From positions 1,857,501 to 1,921,500 of the forward strand of contig NZ_CP115165.1 of assembly GCF_028622095.1 (NCBI RefSeq): DNA of 64,000 bases. Reading direction: 5' to 3'. This document shows, in pieces, positions 29,214 through 39,408 of this stretch. How positions within the stretch are numbered: position 1 is the first letter of the stretch; every line of letters begins with the position of its first letter. The translations under genes and the position numbers were made by a program. The DNA is from Deinococcus aquaticus (GTDB lineage: Bacteria; Deinococcota; Deinococci; Deinococcales; Deinococcaceae). Below the pieces are notes generated by a model, which saw only the letters and a program-made list of their open reading frames with translations, had not been told where the DNA came from and made no database searches.

Positions 29214-29585
29214 GTGTTGCGTGTCGCGTTCTGGCTGACCGCCCTGCTGTTCGTTCCGCTGGGCCTGTACCTGTACTTTCTGTCGCCGGGCGTGGCGGCC
29301 CTGGTGGGCGTCTCGCCGCTGTGGCTGGCCCGCGTGAGCGGCGCGCTGCTGCTGGCGTGGGGCGCGTTCCAGGTGGCGGCCAGTTTCAGGCCCGACGCCG
29401 TGAAGGTCGCAGGCCTGGCCGGCGGAAACCTGCTGTGCGTGGCCGCGCTGCTGCCCGCCGCGCTGCGCGGCGCGGAGTCCCTGCCGCCGGCCCTGCGCTC
29501 GCTGCTGCTGGGCCTGTCGGCCTTCCTGCTCGTCCTGGCCGTCCTGGCCATTCTTTCCTTTCCATCCCGCCGGGGGCACCTATGA
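29214..29585 (+). CDS. Small membrane protein, function unknown
   Basis: A 123-residue protein with four likely membrane helices, of which the first (FWLTALLFVPLGLYLYFL) and last (LLLGLSAFLLVLAVLAIL) are clearest. I do not recognise a family. TAGACT lies 7 bases before the GTG at 29214, which fixes the start better than longer alternatives. It overlaps the next gene by four bases (ATGA), so it is co-translated with an rRNA-modifying enzyme, an association that may just reflect operon packing. Confidence 0.75.
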   Translation: MLRVAFWLTALLFVPLGLYLYFLSPGVAALVGVSPLWLARVSGALLLAWGAFQVAASFRPDAVKVAGLAGGNLLCVAALLPAALRGAESLPPALRSLLLGLSAFLLVLAVLAILSFPSRRGHL

Positions 29586-30388
29586 CCGACCGATCCGCTG
29601 ACCACCCTGACTCCACGCCCGCCAGTCCCGGCGGGGAACGCCTGCAAAAACGCCTCGCGCGCGCCGGGATCGCCTCACGCCGCGCCGTGGAGGACATGAT
29701 CAAGGCGGGCCGCGTGACCGTGAACGGCGAGGTCGCCGTGCTGGGCCGCACCGTCACCGACGCCGACGACGTGCGCGTGGACGGGCAACTGGTCGAGACG
29801 ACCGCCGTCGAGAACGTCACGTTCATGCTGCACAAACCCGCCGGGTACGTCACGACCGCCCGCGACGAGTACGGCCGCCGCAACGTCCTGGACGCCATGC
29901 CCAGCATTCCGGGCTTGCACCCGGTCGGGCGTCTCGACAAGGACTCCGAGGGCCTGCTGCTGCTCACCACCGACGGGCAGCTCACGCTGAACCTCACGCA
30001 CCCCCGCTACGGGCACGAGAAGGCCTACCGCGCCTGGACCGAAGGGGACGCGCCGCCCACCGCCGAGGAACTCGAAGCCCTGGTGACGGGTGTGGAGCTG
30101 GAAGACGGCGTGGCGCGCGCCGTCAGTGCCGAGCAGGCCCGCGAGGGCGCGTTCGTGGTGCTGGGCGAGGGCCGTAACCGGCAGGTGCGCCGCATGCTGG
30201 AAACCATCGGCCACCCGGTCTACCGCCTGCTGCGTTACCGCGTGGGTGGCCTGTGGATGGGCGACCTGGAACCCGGCGAGTTCCGTCAGCTGAACCAGAA
30301 GGAACTTCAGGATCTGCTGCACCCGGACCGCATGCCGCCCGCCGTGTGGGACCGCGCGCAGCGTGAGACGATGGCCCGCTGGGGCTGA
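29582..30388 (+). CDS. rRNA pseudouridine synthase, RsuA/RluB family
   Basis: A 268-residue enzyme that makes a pseudouridine in ribosomal RNA. An S4 RNA-binding domain covers about 18-80 (RLQKRLARAGIASRRAVEDM). The catalytic Asp119 lies in HPVGRLDKDSEGLLLLT, and the C-terminal motif GRNRQVRRML is typical of RluB/RluE/RsuA enzymes. The exact uridine cannot be read from sequence. It starts inside the stop of the preceding membrane-protein gene. Confidence 0.95.
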   Translation: MTDRSADHPDSTPASPGGERLQKRLARAGIASRRAVEDMIKAGRVTVNGEVAVLGRTVTDADDVRVDGQLVETTAVENVTFMLHKPAGYVTTARDEYGRRNVLDAMPSIPGLHPVGRLDKDSEGLLLLTTDGQLTLNLTHPRYGHEKAYRAWTEGDAPPTAEELEALVTGVELEDGVARAVSAEQAREGAFVVLGEGRNRQVRRMLETIGHPVYRLLRYRVGGLWMGDLEPGEFRQLNQKELQDLLHPDRMPPAVWDRAQRETMARWG

Positions 30389-30466
30389 GCCTCCCCGTCC
30401 CTGCGCCCTCACGCGCCTGCCCGCCCGGGTGGGGTCCGTGGGGGCGGTCTGCTATGCTCTGTCCTT

Positions 30467-30899
<433 letters not shown>

Positions 30900-30907
30900 A
30901 CCACACG

Positions 30908-30950
30908 CAGGCAGGCCGCCCCGCTCAACCGGAGGCGGCCTGCCTGTTCT
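30908..30950 (+). terminator. Terminator of rnpB
   Basis: CAGGCAGGCCGCC and GGCGGCCTGCCTG pair perfectly over 13 bp, followed by TTCTGGTT. Confidence 0.85.
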
Positions 30951-30961
30951 GGTTGTGGGCT

Positions 30962-31008
30962 GTGGGTTGTCGGGTACGGACCTTTCCTGCAACCCTCCTG
31001 CAACCCAC
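30962..31008. repeat. GTGGGTTG stem-loop between rnpB and the DUF423 gene
   Basis: GTGGGTTG (30962-30969) and CAACCCAC (31001-31008) pair over 8 bp at the 3' end of a convergent pair, in the same G/T-word style as the other gene-end stem-loops. Confidence 0.6.
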
Positions 31009-31018
31009 CACCCACGTT

Positions 31019-31369
31019 CTACTTCCGGGCGTCCAGTGCGGCCAGCACGAATCCGGCGATCATCAGGACGCCGCCAATGGGCGTGACGGCGCCCAGGATC
31101 TTCACGCCGGTCAGGGTCAGCAGGTACAGGCTGCCGCTGAAGATCACGGCCCCCGCCAGCAGCGGCCAGGGCGCACGCGTCTGGGCGGGCTGGGTGCCCA
31201 GGATCAGCAGGGCCAGCGCGGCGTACATCTGGTAGCGCACCCCGGTCTCGAAGGTACTCAGGGCTTCGGGCGTCAGCTGGGTTTTCAGGGCGTGGGCTCC
31301 GAAAGCGCCGAGCGCGACGCCCACGGCGGCCAGGACGGCGCCGGTACGCAGGGCATTGAGGGCAGGCAT
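31019..31369 (-). CDS. DUF423 family membrane protein
   Basis: A 116-residue protein with four membrane helices. The family signature is visible in GAFGAHALK near residue 22-30 and in FSGSLYLLTLTG and GAVTPIGGVLMIAGF further on. DUF423 (YgdD-type) proteins are widespread and have no proven role. TAGCAT lies 7 bases before the ATG, so it is probably leaderless. It runs opposite to rnpB and ends close to that gene's terminator. Confidence 0.93.
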   Translation of the reverse strand: MPALNALRTGAVLAAVGVALGAFGAHALKTQLTPEALSTFETGVRYQMYAALALLILGTQPAQTRAPWPLLAGAVIFSGSLYLLTLTGVKILGAVTPIGGVLMIAGFVLAALDARK

Positions 31370-31551
31370 GCCGCTGATGCTAGTGGGGGAGGGCAGGGGG
31401 AAGTGTCCTGACTGCCCTGATGGGCTGGTGTCCTGACGGGGCGGGCCGGTGCGGCAGGCGGCGGCTGGTGGGAGCTGGCCGGCCTGATGCGGGGAAGGCG
31501 GGGCCGGATGGGGGCTCCGGTGGGGACGGGAGCGGCGCAGGTGGGCGCGGG

Positions 31552-31601
31552 TGGGTGAACGGTGGGAATTGGTGGTAATTGGTGGGGATGACTGTTACAC
31601 T
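31552..31601 (+). promoter_or_regulatory. MraZ boxes and mraZ promoter
   Basis: Four TGG(G/T) boxes lie at 31552, 31563, 31573 and 31583, with steps of 11, 10 and 10 bases: TGGGT, TGGGA, TGGTA and TGGGG. A TACACT -10 box follows at 31596-31601. MraZ is known to bind such spaced TGGG repeats, so the operon probably represses itself. The remaining 31370-31551 is G-rich and shows nothing else I can name. Confidence 0.8.
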
Positions 31602-31725
31602 CGCCGCATCAACCTCAATACGTTTAGTTCGTGTTCATGGTTGAACGTGTCGGCAGCCGGGCGTCACCTGACGCTGCGCCGGGCCGACCGGTGAAACGAA
31701 ACGCGCAGGAGTTGAGGGGGAGACG

Positions 31726-32154
31726 TTGCCGTTTGGAGAGTACCCGTACACCATTGACGACAAGGGGCGAGTGGTCATGCCACCGCCTTTTCGTGAGTTC
31801 GTGGAGGACGGCATGATCCTGACGCGCGGCATGGAAGGCTGCCTATACGTGTTCCCGCTGACCAGCTGGAAACGCGTGGAAGAGCAGCTGGAAGGTCTGC
31901 CCCTCACGGACGCCGGTTCGCGGGCGTTCGTGCGTTTCTTCTACTCCGGGGCCAGCAAGGCCCGGCTGGATAACCAGAGCCGCGTGTCGGTCCCGCAGAC
32001 GCTGCGGGCCTTCGCGGGACTGGACAGTGACGTGATCGTGGCGGGCGCGCCCGGCCGCCTGGAACTGTGGAACCCGGCCCGCTGGGACGCGGCCATCACG
32101 GCCGTGCAGGACAACCCACCCAAACCCGACCTTCTCGTGAACTTCGTGGCGTGA
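31726..32154 (+). CDS. mraZ: Transcriptional regulator MraZ
   Basis: A 142-residue regulator made of two AbrB-like halves. Each half has the D-x-K/S-x-R motif (DDKGRVVMP near 11 and DNQSRVSVP near 83). MraZ proteins form rings and bind tandem boxes ahead of their own division and cell-wall operon, and four such boxes are seen upstream. The start is TTG at 31726, supported by a strong GAGGGGGAG ribosome site. The mRNA leader is about 120 bases. It is the first gene of the dcw operon and its stop overlaps a GTG of rsmH. Confidence 0.96.
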   Translation: MPFGEYPYTIDDKGRVVMPPPFREFVEDGMILTRGMEGCLYVFPLTSWKRVEEQLEGLPLTDAGSRAFVRFFYSGASKARLDNQSRVSVPQTLRAFAGLDSDVIVAGAPGRLELWNPARWDAAITAVQDNPPKPDLLVNFVA

Positions 32155-32159
32155 TCAGC

Positions 32160-33173
32160 ATGAACCCAGATACAGAGCATCCCAACTTCCCGGACCGCAC
32201 TGACGGCCCGTCCGAATCCGGCCCCCTCAACTCCGACCTTCTCACCGCCAACCTGTCCGCCGATCCATCCCTGACCGACCCCGACGCCCCTGACGCGGCC
32301 GGGGCCTTCTCGCACGTGCCGGTGCTGGCCGACGAGGTCACCGAGGCCCTGGCTCCCGCGCCGGGCAAGGTGTTCGTGGACGGCACGCTGGGCGGCGCCG
32401 GGCACACCGGGCTGCTGCTGGCGACCGGCGCGACCGTGTACGGCATCGACCAGGACCCCTTCGCCCTGAACCGCGCGCGGGCCGCGAACCACCCGGGCCT
32501 GCACGTCCTGGAAGGCAACTACCGCGACATGGTCTCGCTGCTGGCGGGCGCGGGCGTCACGCAGGTGGACGGCATCCTGCTGGACATCGGCGTGAGTTCC
32601 TTTCAGCTGGATGACGGTGGGCGCGGCTTCTCGTACCACACCGAGGCTCCGCTGGACATGCGCATGAGCCAGTCGGGCGAGACGGCCGCCGACGTGGTTA
32701 ACGAGTACGACGAGGAGGACATCGCCGCGATCATCTACGAGTACGGCGAGGACCGCCTGTCCCGCCGGATCGCGCGCGGCATCGTGTACGCCCGCGAGAA
32801 AGCGCCCATCGAGACCACCGTGCAACTGGCCGAGATCGTCAAGCGGGCGTACCCGGGCTTCAGTAAGGGCATCCACCCGGCCCGGCGGACCTTCCAGGCG
32901 CTGCGGATTCACGTGAACGACGAACTGGGCGCGCTGCGCGACGGTCTTCAGGCTGCCGAGACGTTGCTCGCCCCCAGCGGACGGCTGGCCGTGATCAGCT
33001 TCCACTCGCTGGAGGACCGCATCGTGAAACGCTTCCTGCTGGGCAGCCAGGTGCTGTCGCCGCTGACCAAGCGTCCCGTGATCGCCTCCGAGTCCGAGCA
33101 GGCCGTCAACCCCCGCGCCCGCAGCGCGAAACTCCGTTCGGCTGTCCGGGTGGACGGCGGGCAGGACGCATGA
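32160..33173 (+). CDS. rsmH: 16S rRNA (cytosine(1402)-N(4))-methyltransferase
   Basis: A 337-residue SAM-dependent enzyme that methylates C1402 of 16S rRNA. The SAM site reads DGTLGGAGHTGLLL, with GIDQDPFA next, and the family motifs DIGVSSFQLDD, KGIHPARRTFQALRI and SFHSLEDRIVK follow. An Asp/Pro-rich, probably flexible N-terminal tail of about 45 residues precedes the HVPVL core. A GTG at 32151 that overlaps the mraZ stop (GTGA) is an alternative start, three codons longer. The next gene overlaps by four bases. Confidence 0.95.
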   Translation: MNPDTEHPNFPDRTDGPSESGPLNSDLLTANLSADPSLTDPDAPDAAGAFSHVPVLADEVTEALAPAPGKVFVDGTLGGAGHTGLLLATGATVYGIDQDPFALNRARAANHPGLHVLEGNYRDMVSLLAGAGVTQVDGILLDIGVSSFQLDDGGRGFSYHTEAPLDMRMSQSGETAADVVNEYDEEDIAAIIYEYGEDRLSRRIARGIVYAREKAPIETTVQLAEIVKRAYPGFSKGIHPARRTFQALRIHVNDELGALRDGLQAAETLLAPSGRLAVISFHSLEDRIVKRFLLGSQVLSPLTKRPVIASESEQAVNPRARSAKLRSAVRVDGGQDA

Positions 33174-33634
33174 TGTGGCCGCCCCTGAACCGCGCCCGGC
33201 CTGACGGTGAGGGCCGCCCGCCCGCCGGGCCACGTTCCGGGCCGCTGTTCGGGTCTCTGCGCCGCGTGTGGCCGGCCACCCTGGTGGTGGATACCAGCCT
33301 GCCCACCTGGCGGGGCCGCGCAGTGCGGTACGTGCTGATCTACCTGCTGATGGTGGTGACGCTGGTGATCGTGCGCGGCGCGACGCAGCACATCCGCCCG
33401 GACCTGCGGGCCGCGCAGGTGCGCGAGGCTGAACTGACCACGCAGCGCGACACGCTGGTGTTGCAGGTGCAGGCGCTGGAGAACCCGCAGCGGCTGCGGA
33501 GCTGGGCGTTCGCGAACGGCATGCGCCGGTTCACGGACGCCGACAAGGTCACGGAAACCATTCCGCCGGTGCCGTCCGTGCGGGTGCCGGGCGTACCGGA
33601 ACACAAACTGGAGGTGAGGACGCAGTGGAGGTGA
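33170..33634 (+). CDS. FtsL-like septum protein
   Basis: A 154-residue protein with a Pro/Arg-rich cytoplasmic tail of about 50 residues, one membrane helix at about 54-70 (YVLIYLLMVVTLVIV), and a short heptad-like helix outside (LRAAQVREAELTTQRDTLVLQVQALE). This layout and its place between rsmH and a transpeptidase match FtsL, a divisome subunit that is too divergent for safe naming by sequence alone. ATGA overlap with rsmH shows co-translation. Confidence 0.75.
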   Translation: MMWPPLNRARPDGEGRPPAGPRSGPLFGSLRRVWPATLVVDTSLPTWRGRAVRYVLIYLLMVVTLVIVRGATQHIRPDLRAAQVREAELTTQRDTLVLQVQALENPQRLRSWAFANGMRRFTDADKVTETIPPVPSVRVPGVPEHKLEVRTQWR

Positions 33635-34971
33635 AGATCCGCAACCGCTCGGCCCTGATGCGGGTGCTGGCACTGGGTATGTTCCTGACGCTGGTGTGGG
33701 CGTACGCGCAGCTGGAGTGGGGGGTGCCGCAGACCGTGAGAAGCTCGGTGGTGCAGGCGCGCGGTCCTATCGTGGCGTCCGACGGGAAGGTGCTGGCCAC
33801 CAGCGTGAACGGCAAGCGCGTGTACCCGCAGGGCAGCATCGCGGGGCAACTGGTTGGCATGATGGGCACCACCGACGGCCTCGAGGGCCTGGAAGCGGCG
33901 TACAACGGGCCGCTGAGTGCCGGGCAGCCCCTGAAACTCACGCTGGACACCCAGGTGCAGGCCTCGGCCGAGGCGGCGCTTGCCAAGGCCGTGCCGGAGC
34001 ATCAGGGTCAGTACGGCACGGTGGTGGTCCTCGAAACCCGTACCGGGCGCGTGCTGGCCGCCGCCACCTACCCGCCCTTCGATCCGAATGTCTGGCGCCG
34101 ATACAACCAGGAGACGCGCCGTAACCGTGCGTTCGTGGATAACTTCGAGCCGGGCAGCACCGTCAAGGCGCTGGTCGTGGCCGCCGCCATGAACGAGGGC
34201 CTGACCACCCCGGAGACCGTGTACGACACGCCCATGCGCCGCTTTGTGGGGGGCCGCTGGGGCAGCACCATCGGGGACGCGGTGGATCACCCGGGCGCGC
34301 TGAGTACGCAGGGCATCCTGCGCTACAGCAGCAACGTGGGCATGAGTCACATCGTGGAGCACTTTCCCATGGAGTCCATGCGGGGGTACCTGCAGCAGTA
34401 CGGGTTCGGCCGTGACGTCAGCATGCCGGCCATTCCCACGGCGTCCGGGCAGTTGCAGCCGCTGCCGCGCTGGAATGAGCTGGTGCGCGCCACGAACGCG
34501 TTCGGGCAGGGCATGAGCAGCACGACGCTGCAACTGGCGGCGGCCTTCAATACCCTGGCGAACGACGGGCAGTACATCTCGCCCCGGCTGGTCGAGGGGG
34601 CCGGTGGGGTCGAGCGGCGCGAGGTGGTGCAGCCTGAGGTGGCCCGCACGACCCGCCGCCTGCTGCAGACTGTGATCACTGAGGGCATCTTCTCGCAGGC
34701 CGGGATCAAGGGGTACAACCTGGCCGGGAAGACCGGGACGGCGCAGACGGTGGACGCCAGGGGCCGGTACTCGGCGACGGTGTTCGACAGCGTGTTTGCG
34801 GGCTTTTTCCCGGCCGAATCGCCCCGCGTGACTATCGCGGTGATGGTGCACGCTGCGAAATTTAAGTACCACGGGTCGCAGCTGGCCGCGCCCATCTTCA
34901 AGGAGATCTCGGCGGACGTGCTGTCCGGCTGGGCGGCTGCGCCCGGGAGGGCCCAGACGGAAGGTGAGTGA
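33625..34971 (+). CDS. Peptidoglycan transpeptidase (FtsI-type penicillin-binding protein)
   Basis: A 448-residue class B penicillin-binding protein with a membrane helix near 12-30. The transpeptidase triad is intact: S178-T-V-K in PGSTVK, the SSN motif (YSSNVG) and the KTG motif (AGKTGTAQ). It cross-links septal peptidoglycan if it is FtsI, as the dcw position suggests. It is shorter than usual because the N-terminal dimer region is small. GTG 33625 has GGAGGT 9 bases upstream; GTG 33631 is an alternative. Later dcw genes (murE, mraY, ftsW) are absent here, and a terminator follows. Confidence 0.92.
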   Translation: MEVKIRNRSALMRVLALGMFLTLVWAYAQLEWGVPQTVRSSVVQARGPIVASDGKVLATSVNGKRVYPQGSIAGQLVGMMGTTDGLEGLEAAYNGPLSAGQPLKLTLDTQVQASAEAALAKAVPEHQGQYGTVVVLETRTGRVLAAATYPPFDPNVWRRYNQETRRNRAFVDNFEPGSTVKALVVAAAMNEGLTTPETVYDTPMRRFVGGRWGSTIGDAVDHPGALSTQGILRYSSNVGMSHIVEHFPMESMRGYLQQYGFGRDVSMPAIPTASGQLQPLPRWNELVRATNAFGQGMSSTTLQLAAAFNTLANDGQYISPRLVEGAGGVERREVVQPEVARTTRRLLQTVITEGIFSQAGIKGYNLAGKTGTAQTVDARGRYSATVFDSVFAGFFPAESPRVTIAVMVHAAKFKYHGSQLAAPIFKEISADVLSGWAAAPGRAQTEGE

Positions 34972-35066
34972 AAGGTGAGTGCGGGCTGCGAATTGACCGG
35001 CCGGTCAACAGCTTCCGGCCACTTCTCACGCTAAAGAGGTTGCTACCAGAGTAAGTTGCGTCACAA

Positions 35067-35116
35067 GTTCGGCCATTTGTTCCCCGAAAACTGGGGTTCA
35101 GATGGCCGATTTTGTC
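35067..35116 (+). terminator. Terminator of the mraZ operon
   Basis: TCGGCCAT (35069-35076) and ATGGCCGA (35102-35109) pair perfectly, with an inner CCCC/GGGG stem, followed by TTTTG. Confidence 0.85.
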
Positions 35117-35280
35117 TGGAACAGAACAAATCTATGAGAAACTAAATGAGAGGATTAGAACTTATCTCATTTTTAGATTGCTGTCTGGAAAAGCCAATTT
35201 AATGATTAATATACCGAGTACAAAAATAATGGATCTTTAAAATGAGATCATAAACCAGTTTTTCCCACAAAGGTGCCATC
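35117..35280. other. AT-rich stretch before the 3D-domain gene
   Basis: About 160 bases of unusually AT-rich DNA with no ORF. It has an inverted repeat AAATGAGA/TCTCATTT (35144-35151, 35165-35172) and a third AAATGAGA near 35243. A possible promoter is TTGCTG, 17 bases, AATGAT (35178-35206). It is likely a regulatory region or a remnant of foreign DNA. Confidence 0.55.
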
Positions 35281-35398
35281 TTCCCCCCGTACGCTCATTC
35301 TCAAGAGAGGGAAAGCCTTCATGCTGGCACCCGCACCTGAATCCCACCACACCAACGCCGGGCACAGCCGCTTGACAGCCGCGCCTGCAGGAGACCAC

Positions 35399-36001
35399 AT
35401 GCTTCAACCGCTTATCCGCTGGACCCGCACCATCCTGTTCAGCCTCGTTGGAATGACCGCCGCGTCCGCCCAGACGGCCGCCACCGTCGCCCTGACCCAG
35501 CCCGCCAGCCCCGCCCTGCCTGCCAGCACCGTCGCCACCGACGCCGTCCGCAGCGCCCTGAGCGTCGTGCCCGCCCCCGCAGCACCCACCGCCCAGAGCG
35601 CCGCGCAGGTCCGCGCTGAGGCCGTTGCCCGCGCCGAGGCCCAGTCCGCGACCCTGGCCGTTACCCCCATCCGCGGCAAGAGCGCCATTGCCCGCTCGAC
35701 CGCCTACAACAGCGTCCCCGGACAGACCGACGCCACCCCGTTCATCACCGCCACCGGCACCCGCACCCGCCCCGGCGTGGTCGCCCTGTCCCGCGACCTG
35801 CTGCGCACCTTCCCCTACGGCACCAAGGTCATGCTCGAAGACCTCAGCGGGAAGTACAGCAACATGCTCAAGGGCCGCATCTTCGTCGTCGAGGACACCA
35901 TGGCCGCCCGCAAGACCAACTCGGTCGACGTGTGGATGGCCACCCGCACCGAAGCCCTGAACTGGGGCGCCCGCCAGATCCGCATCACCGCCGTCCGCTG
36001 A
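35399..36001 (+). CDS. Secreted 3D-domain protein
   Basis: A 200-residue exported protein. A signal peptide is at about 1-23 (ending ASAQ), then an Ala/Pro-rich stalk of about 70 residues, then a 3D domain at about 100-200. The three conserved Asp positions lie around GQTDATPF, VEDTM and VDVWM. 3D domains are double-psi beta barrels found in lytic transglycosylase-like and YocH-type wall enzymes, so it probably acts on peptidoglycan. I chose ATG 35399 because CAGGAG lies about 8 bases before it and the signal peptide starts there; earlier in-frame ATGs lack both. The gene is downstream of the AT-rich region. Confidence 0.88.
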   Translation: MLQPLIRWTRTILFSLVGMTAASAQTAATVALTQPASPALPASTVATDAVRSALSVVPAPAAPTAQSAAQVRAEAVARAEAQSATLAVTPIRGKSAIARSTAYNSVPGQTDATPFITATGTRTRPGVVALSRDLLRTFPYGTKVMLEDLSGKYSNMLKGRIFVVEDTMAARKTNSVDVWMATRTEALNWGARQIRITAVR

Positions 36002-36025
36002 CCGGGCCACACACCCCATACCACC

Positions 36026-36060
36026 CAGGCCGGGCCGCTCCACGTGAGCGGCCCGGCCTG
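36026..36060 (+). terminator. Terminator after the 3D-domain gene
   Basis: AGGCCGGGCCGCT and AGCGGCCCGGCCT pair perfectly around a 7-base loop, and one more C-G pair closes the base. The T tail is weak. Confidence 0.75.
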
Positions 36061-36064
36061 CTGT

Positions 36065-36222
36065 CATACGGACTCCGTCCGTTTCGTTCACAACCCGCCA
36101 GGGCACCGGGTTGCCAACTCCACTCCCGAAGTTTGTTCTGCTCCTCCTCTGCGGGGCAGCTCTACGAGTCGCGTCCGCTCGGACCCAGCGGCTTTGCAAG
36201 CCATTCAATCGGAGTCCGTATC
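36065..36222 (+). repeat. Fold-back intergenic element, copy C
   Basis: About 158 bp with the same ends (ATACGGACTCCGT and CGGAGTCCGTAT), the GGGTTGCCAACTCCA core and an inner hairpin CGGCTTTGCAAGCC. It is longer than A and B because of a 15-20 base insertion in the middle. Confidence 0.9.
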
Positions 36223-36349
36223 AGAAGGGGGCGCAGGCCCCGGCCAGAAGAACAGCCCCCGGTCAGAAGAAACAGACCGGCCAGTCCCTGCGCCTGCGGC
36301 CAGCCGCCGCAGCGGGGCTCCGGGGCCTCTCTGGTATCCTCCGCCTTGC

Positions 36350-37558
<1,209 letters not shown>

Positions 37559-37671
37559 CCCGCCGCGCTCCCCGCTCCCGCCGCGCGAGCCTGATCGCCA
37601 GCTGAACCGTCATAAATATTTGCCCCTGCGCCGCTCATGGTGCGTCATCTACCGCCCGCTAGGCTGACCCC

Positions 37672-38691
37672 ATGAAAAAGTTCCTGATGATCCCGGCCGC
37701 CCTGCTGCTCAGCACCGCCGCCGCCGCCCCCAAGATCAGCGCCCAGAGCATCATCGTGAACCCCACCCAGCCTGACCTGAACGTCAGCGTGCGCGTGGAC
37801 AAGGACACCAGCGGCGCGCAGAACCCCGCCTACCGCATCGACGACAAGATCAGCATCAGCGCCACCGTCAACCGTGATGCGTACGTGTACCTGTTCAACG
37901 TCAACCCCGACGGCAGCGTCGACCAGATCCTCCCCAACCGCCTGAGCGACAGCAACTTCGTGAAGGCCGGCACCACCAAGACCTTCCCCGCACCCGACGA
38001 CAAGTTCAACTACACCGTCGCCGGCCCCATCGGCCAGAACAAGGTCCTGGCCCTGGCCAGCGCCACCGAACTGGACCTTGCCCAGATCAGCACCTTCAAG
38101 ACCACCCAGGACCAGTTCGCCACCGTGAACGCCAAGAACCAGAACGGACTGGCCCAGGCGCTGAGCATCGTCGTGACCCCCCTGCCCCAGAACAGCTGGG
38201 TCAGCGACACCGCCTTCTACACCGTCGCTGCACGCAACCCGGTCAGCACCGGCAGCCTGTTCGTCGGCACGAACGTCGCCAATGCCAGCGTGATCCTGAA
38301 TGGCCAGACGCTCGGCGCGGCCAACGTCACGTACAGCAACCTGCGGGCCGCCACCTACCCCGTGCGCGTCAAGGCCCCCGGCTACCGTGACTACACCACC
38401 ACCATCACCGTCCGCGCCGGCGCTACCACCAACCTGAACGTCGAGTTCGCGCAGGCCGTCACGCCCGCCCCCGTCACCGGCCGCTACACCGTCACCATCC
38501 GCACCAGCGTGAACGGGGCCCGCGTGTTCGTGGACGGCCAGGAAGCCGGCGCGGTCAGCGGCGGCCTGCTGAACCTGCAGCTGACGCGCGGCACGCACGA
38601 GATCCTGCTGATCGCCCCCGGCTACCGCACCTTCAGCAACACCTACAACATCACCCAGGGCGGCCAGATCACCATCACCCCCACCCGCTAA
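37672..38691 (+). CDS. Secreted DUF4384 and PEGA domain protein
   Basis: A 339-residue exported protein with signal peptide 1-19. The first half matches the DUF4384 layout (ISATVNRDAYVYLFNVNPDGSVDQILPN). Two PEGA-like repeats follow, at about 198-262 (GSLFVGTNVANASVILNGQ..YRDYT) and 275-339 (YTVTIRTSVNGARVFVDGQ..YRTF). PEGA domains are usually on the cell surface and may anchor proteins to the S-layer or wall; this is family inference. TAGGCT ends 6 bases before the ATG. Strong terminator downstream. Confidence 0.9.
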   Translation: MKKFLMIPAALLLSTAAAAPKISAQSIIVNPTQPDLNVSVRVDKDTSGAQNPAYRIDDKISISATVNRDAYVYLFNVNPDGSVDQILPNRLSDSNFVKAGTTKTFPAPDDKFNYTVAGPIGQNKVLALASATELDLAQISTFKTTQDQFATVNAKNQNGLAQALSIVVTPLPQNSWVSDTAFYTVAARNPVSTGSLFVGTNVANASVILNGQTLGAANVTYSNLRAATYPVRVKAPGYRDYTTTITVRAGATTNLNVEFAQAVTPAPVTGRYTVTIRTSVNGARVFVDGQEAGAVSGGLLNLQLTRGTHEILLIAPGYRTFSNTYNITQGGQITITPTR

Positions 38692-38710
38692 ACCCAGCGC
38701 GGCACAACAG

Positions 38711-38745
38711 AAAACCCCCCACCCGATCACGCGGTGGGGGGTTTT
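38711..38745 (+). terminator. Terminator after the DUF4384 gene
   Basis: AAAACCCCCCACC and GGTGGGGGGTTTT pair perfectly over 13 bp around a 9-base loop, followed by CCCTT. A textbook two-way terminator next to the convergent NUDIX gene. Confidence 0.93.
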
Positions 38746-38832
38746 CCCTTACGCCCCGACACAACTGGGGGCGCGGCGTGCCGATCCTGTCTGGTCTCGC
38801 CCCGGGCCTCACGGAACCGGGCCGGGTGCGTC

Positions 38833-39408
38833 TCAGCCCGGGCCGTCGGTCAGCAGGTCGTGCAGCACGCGGGCCGTCATGCCCCAGATGTCGTGGCCCT
38901 GCCAGGGGTATCGGTATAGCGGCACCCGCTGACCATCCGGCAGGGCGCGCGTTTCACGCACAACCGGCGTGGCCCGCAGGTCCGCCAGGGACGGCAGCAG
39001 CAACTGCGCCACCTCACCGCTCAGGGTCAGGGTCGGTTCGGCCGGCACGCGTGCCAGCACCGGCGTCACGTGAAACCCGACCGGCGTGAACACGTCGTCC
39101 AGTTCACCCAGCACCGTCACCTGGGCGGGATCCAGGCCCACTTCCTCCCAGGCTTCCCGCACGGCGGCCTGCGTGGGGGTCTCAGCGGCCTCCAGGCTCC
39201 CGCCGGGAAAACTGATCTGCCCCTGGTGGGTCGGCAGGTCCGCCGAGCGCACCGTGAGCAGCACGCGCGGATCCACCTCGCGGGTCAGGGCGACCAGCAC
39301 GGCCGCGCGGCGGTACGTGGGCAGGTGCAGGCTGCGCCGCTCACGCTCGCCCACCCACAGCGCCCAGGGGTCCGCCAGCGCCGAATCCAGCGGGTCCACG
39401 CTGCTCAC
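38833..39408 (-). CDS. Coenzyme A pyrophosphatase, NUDIX family
   Basis: A 191-residue NUDIX hydrolase. The CoA-specific signature [19 protein letters not shown] precedes the Nudix box [24 protein letters not shown], which I split here as G-x5-E-x7-R-E-x-x-E-E-V-G. A homologous Deinococcus radiodurans enzyme was shown to cut CoA. It should split CoA to 4'-phosphopantetheine and 3',5'-ADP. The GTG start at 39408 overlaps the stop of mazG, so the two housekeeping nucleotide enzymes are co-translated. Confidence 0.92.
   Translation of the reverse strand: MSSVDPLDSALADPWALWVGERERRSLHLPTYRRAAVLVALTREVDPRVLLTVRSADLPTHQGQISFPGGSLEAAETPTQAAVREAWEEVGLDPAQVTVLGELDDVFTPVGFHVTPVLARVPAEPTLTLSGEVAQLLLPSLADLRATPVVRETRALPDGQRVPLYRYPWQGHDIWGMTARVLHDLLTDGPG

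Noticed and set aside
35372..35377. TTGACA box as -35 of the 3D-domain gene
   Set aside because: It lies only 21 bases before the start codon, too close for a -10 box and a ribosome site.
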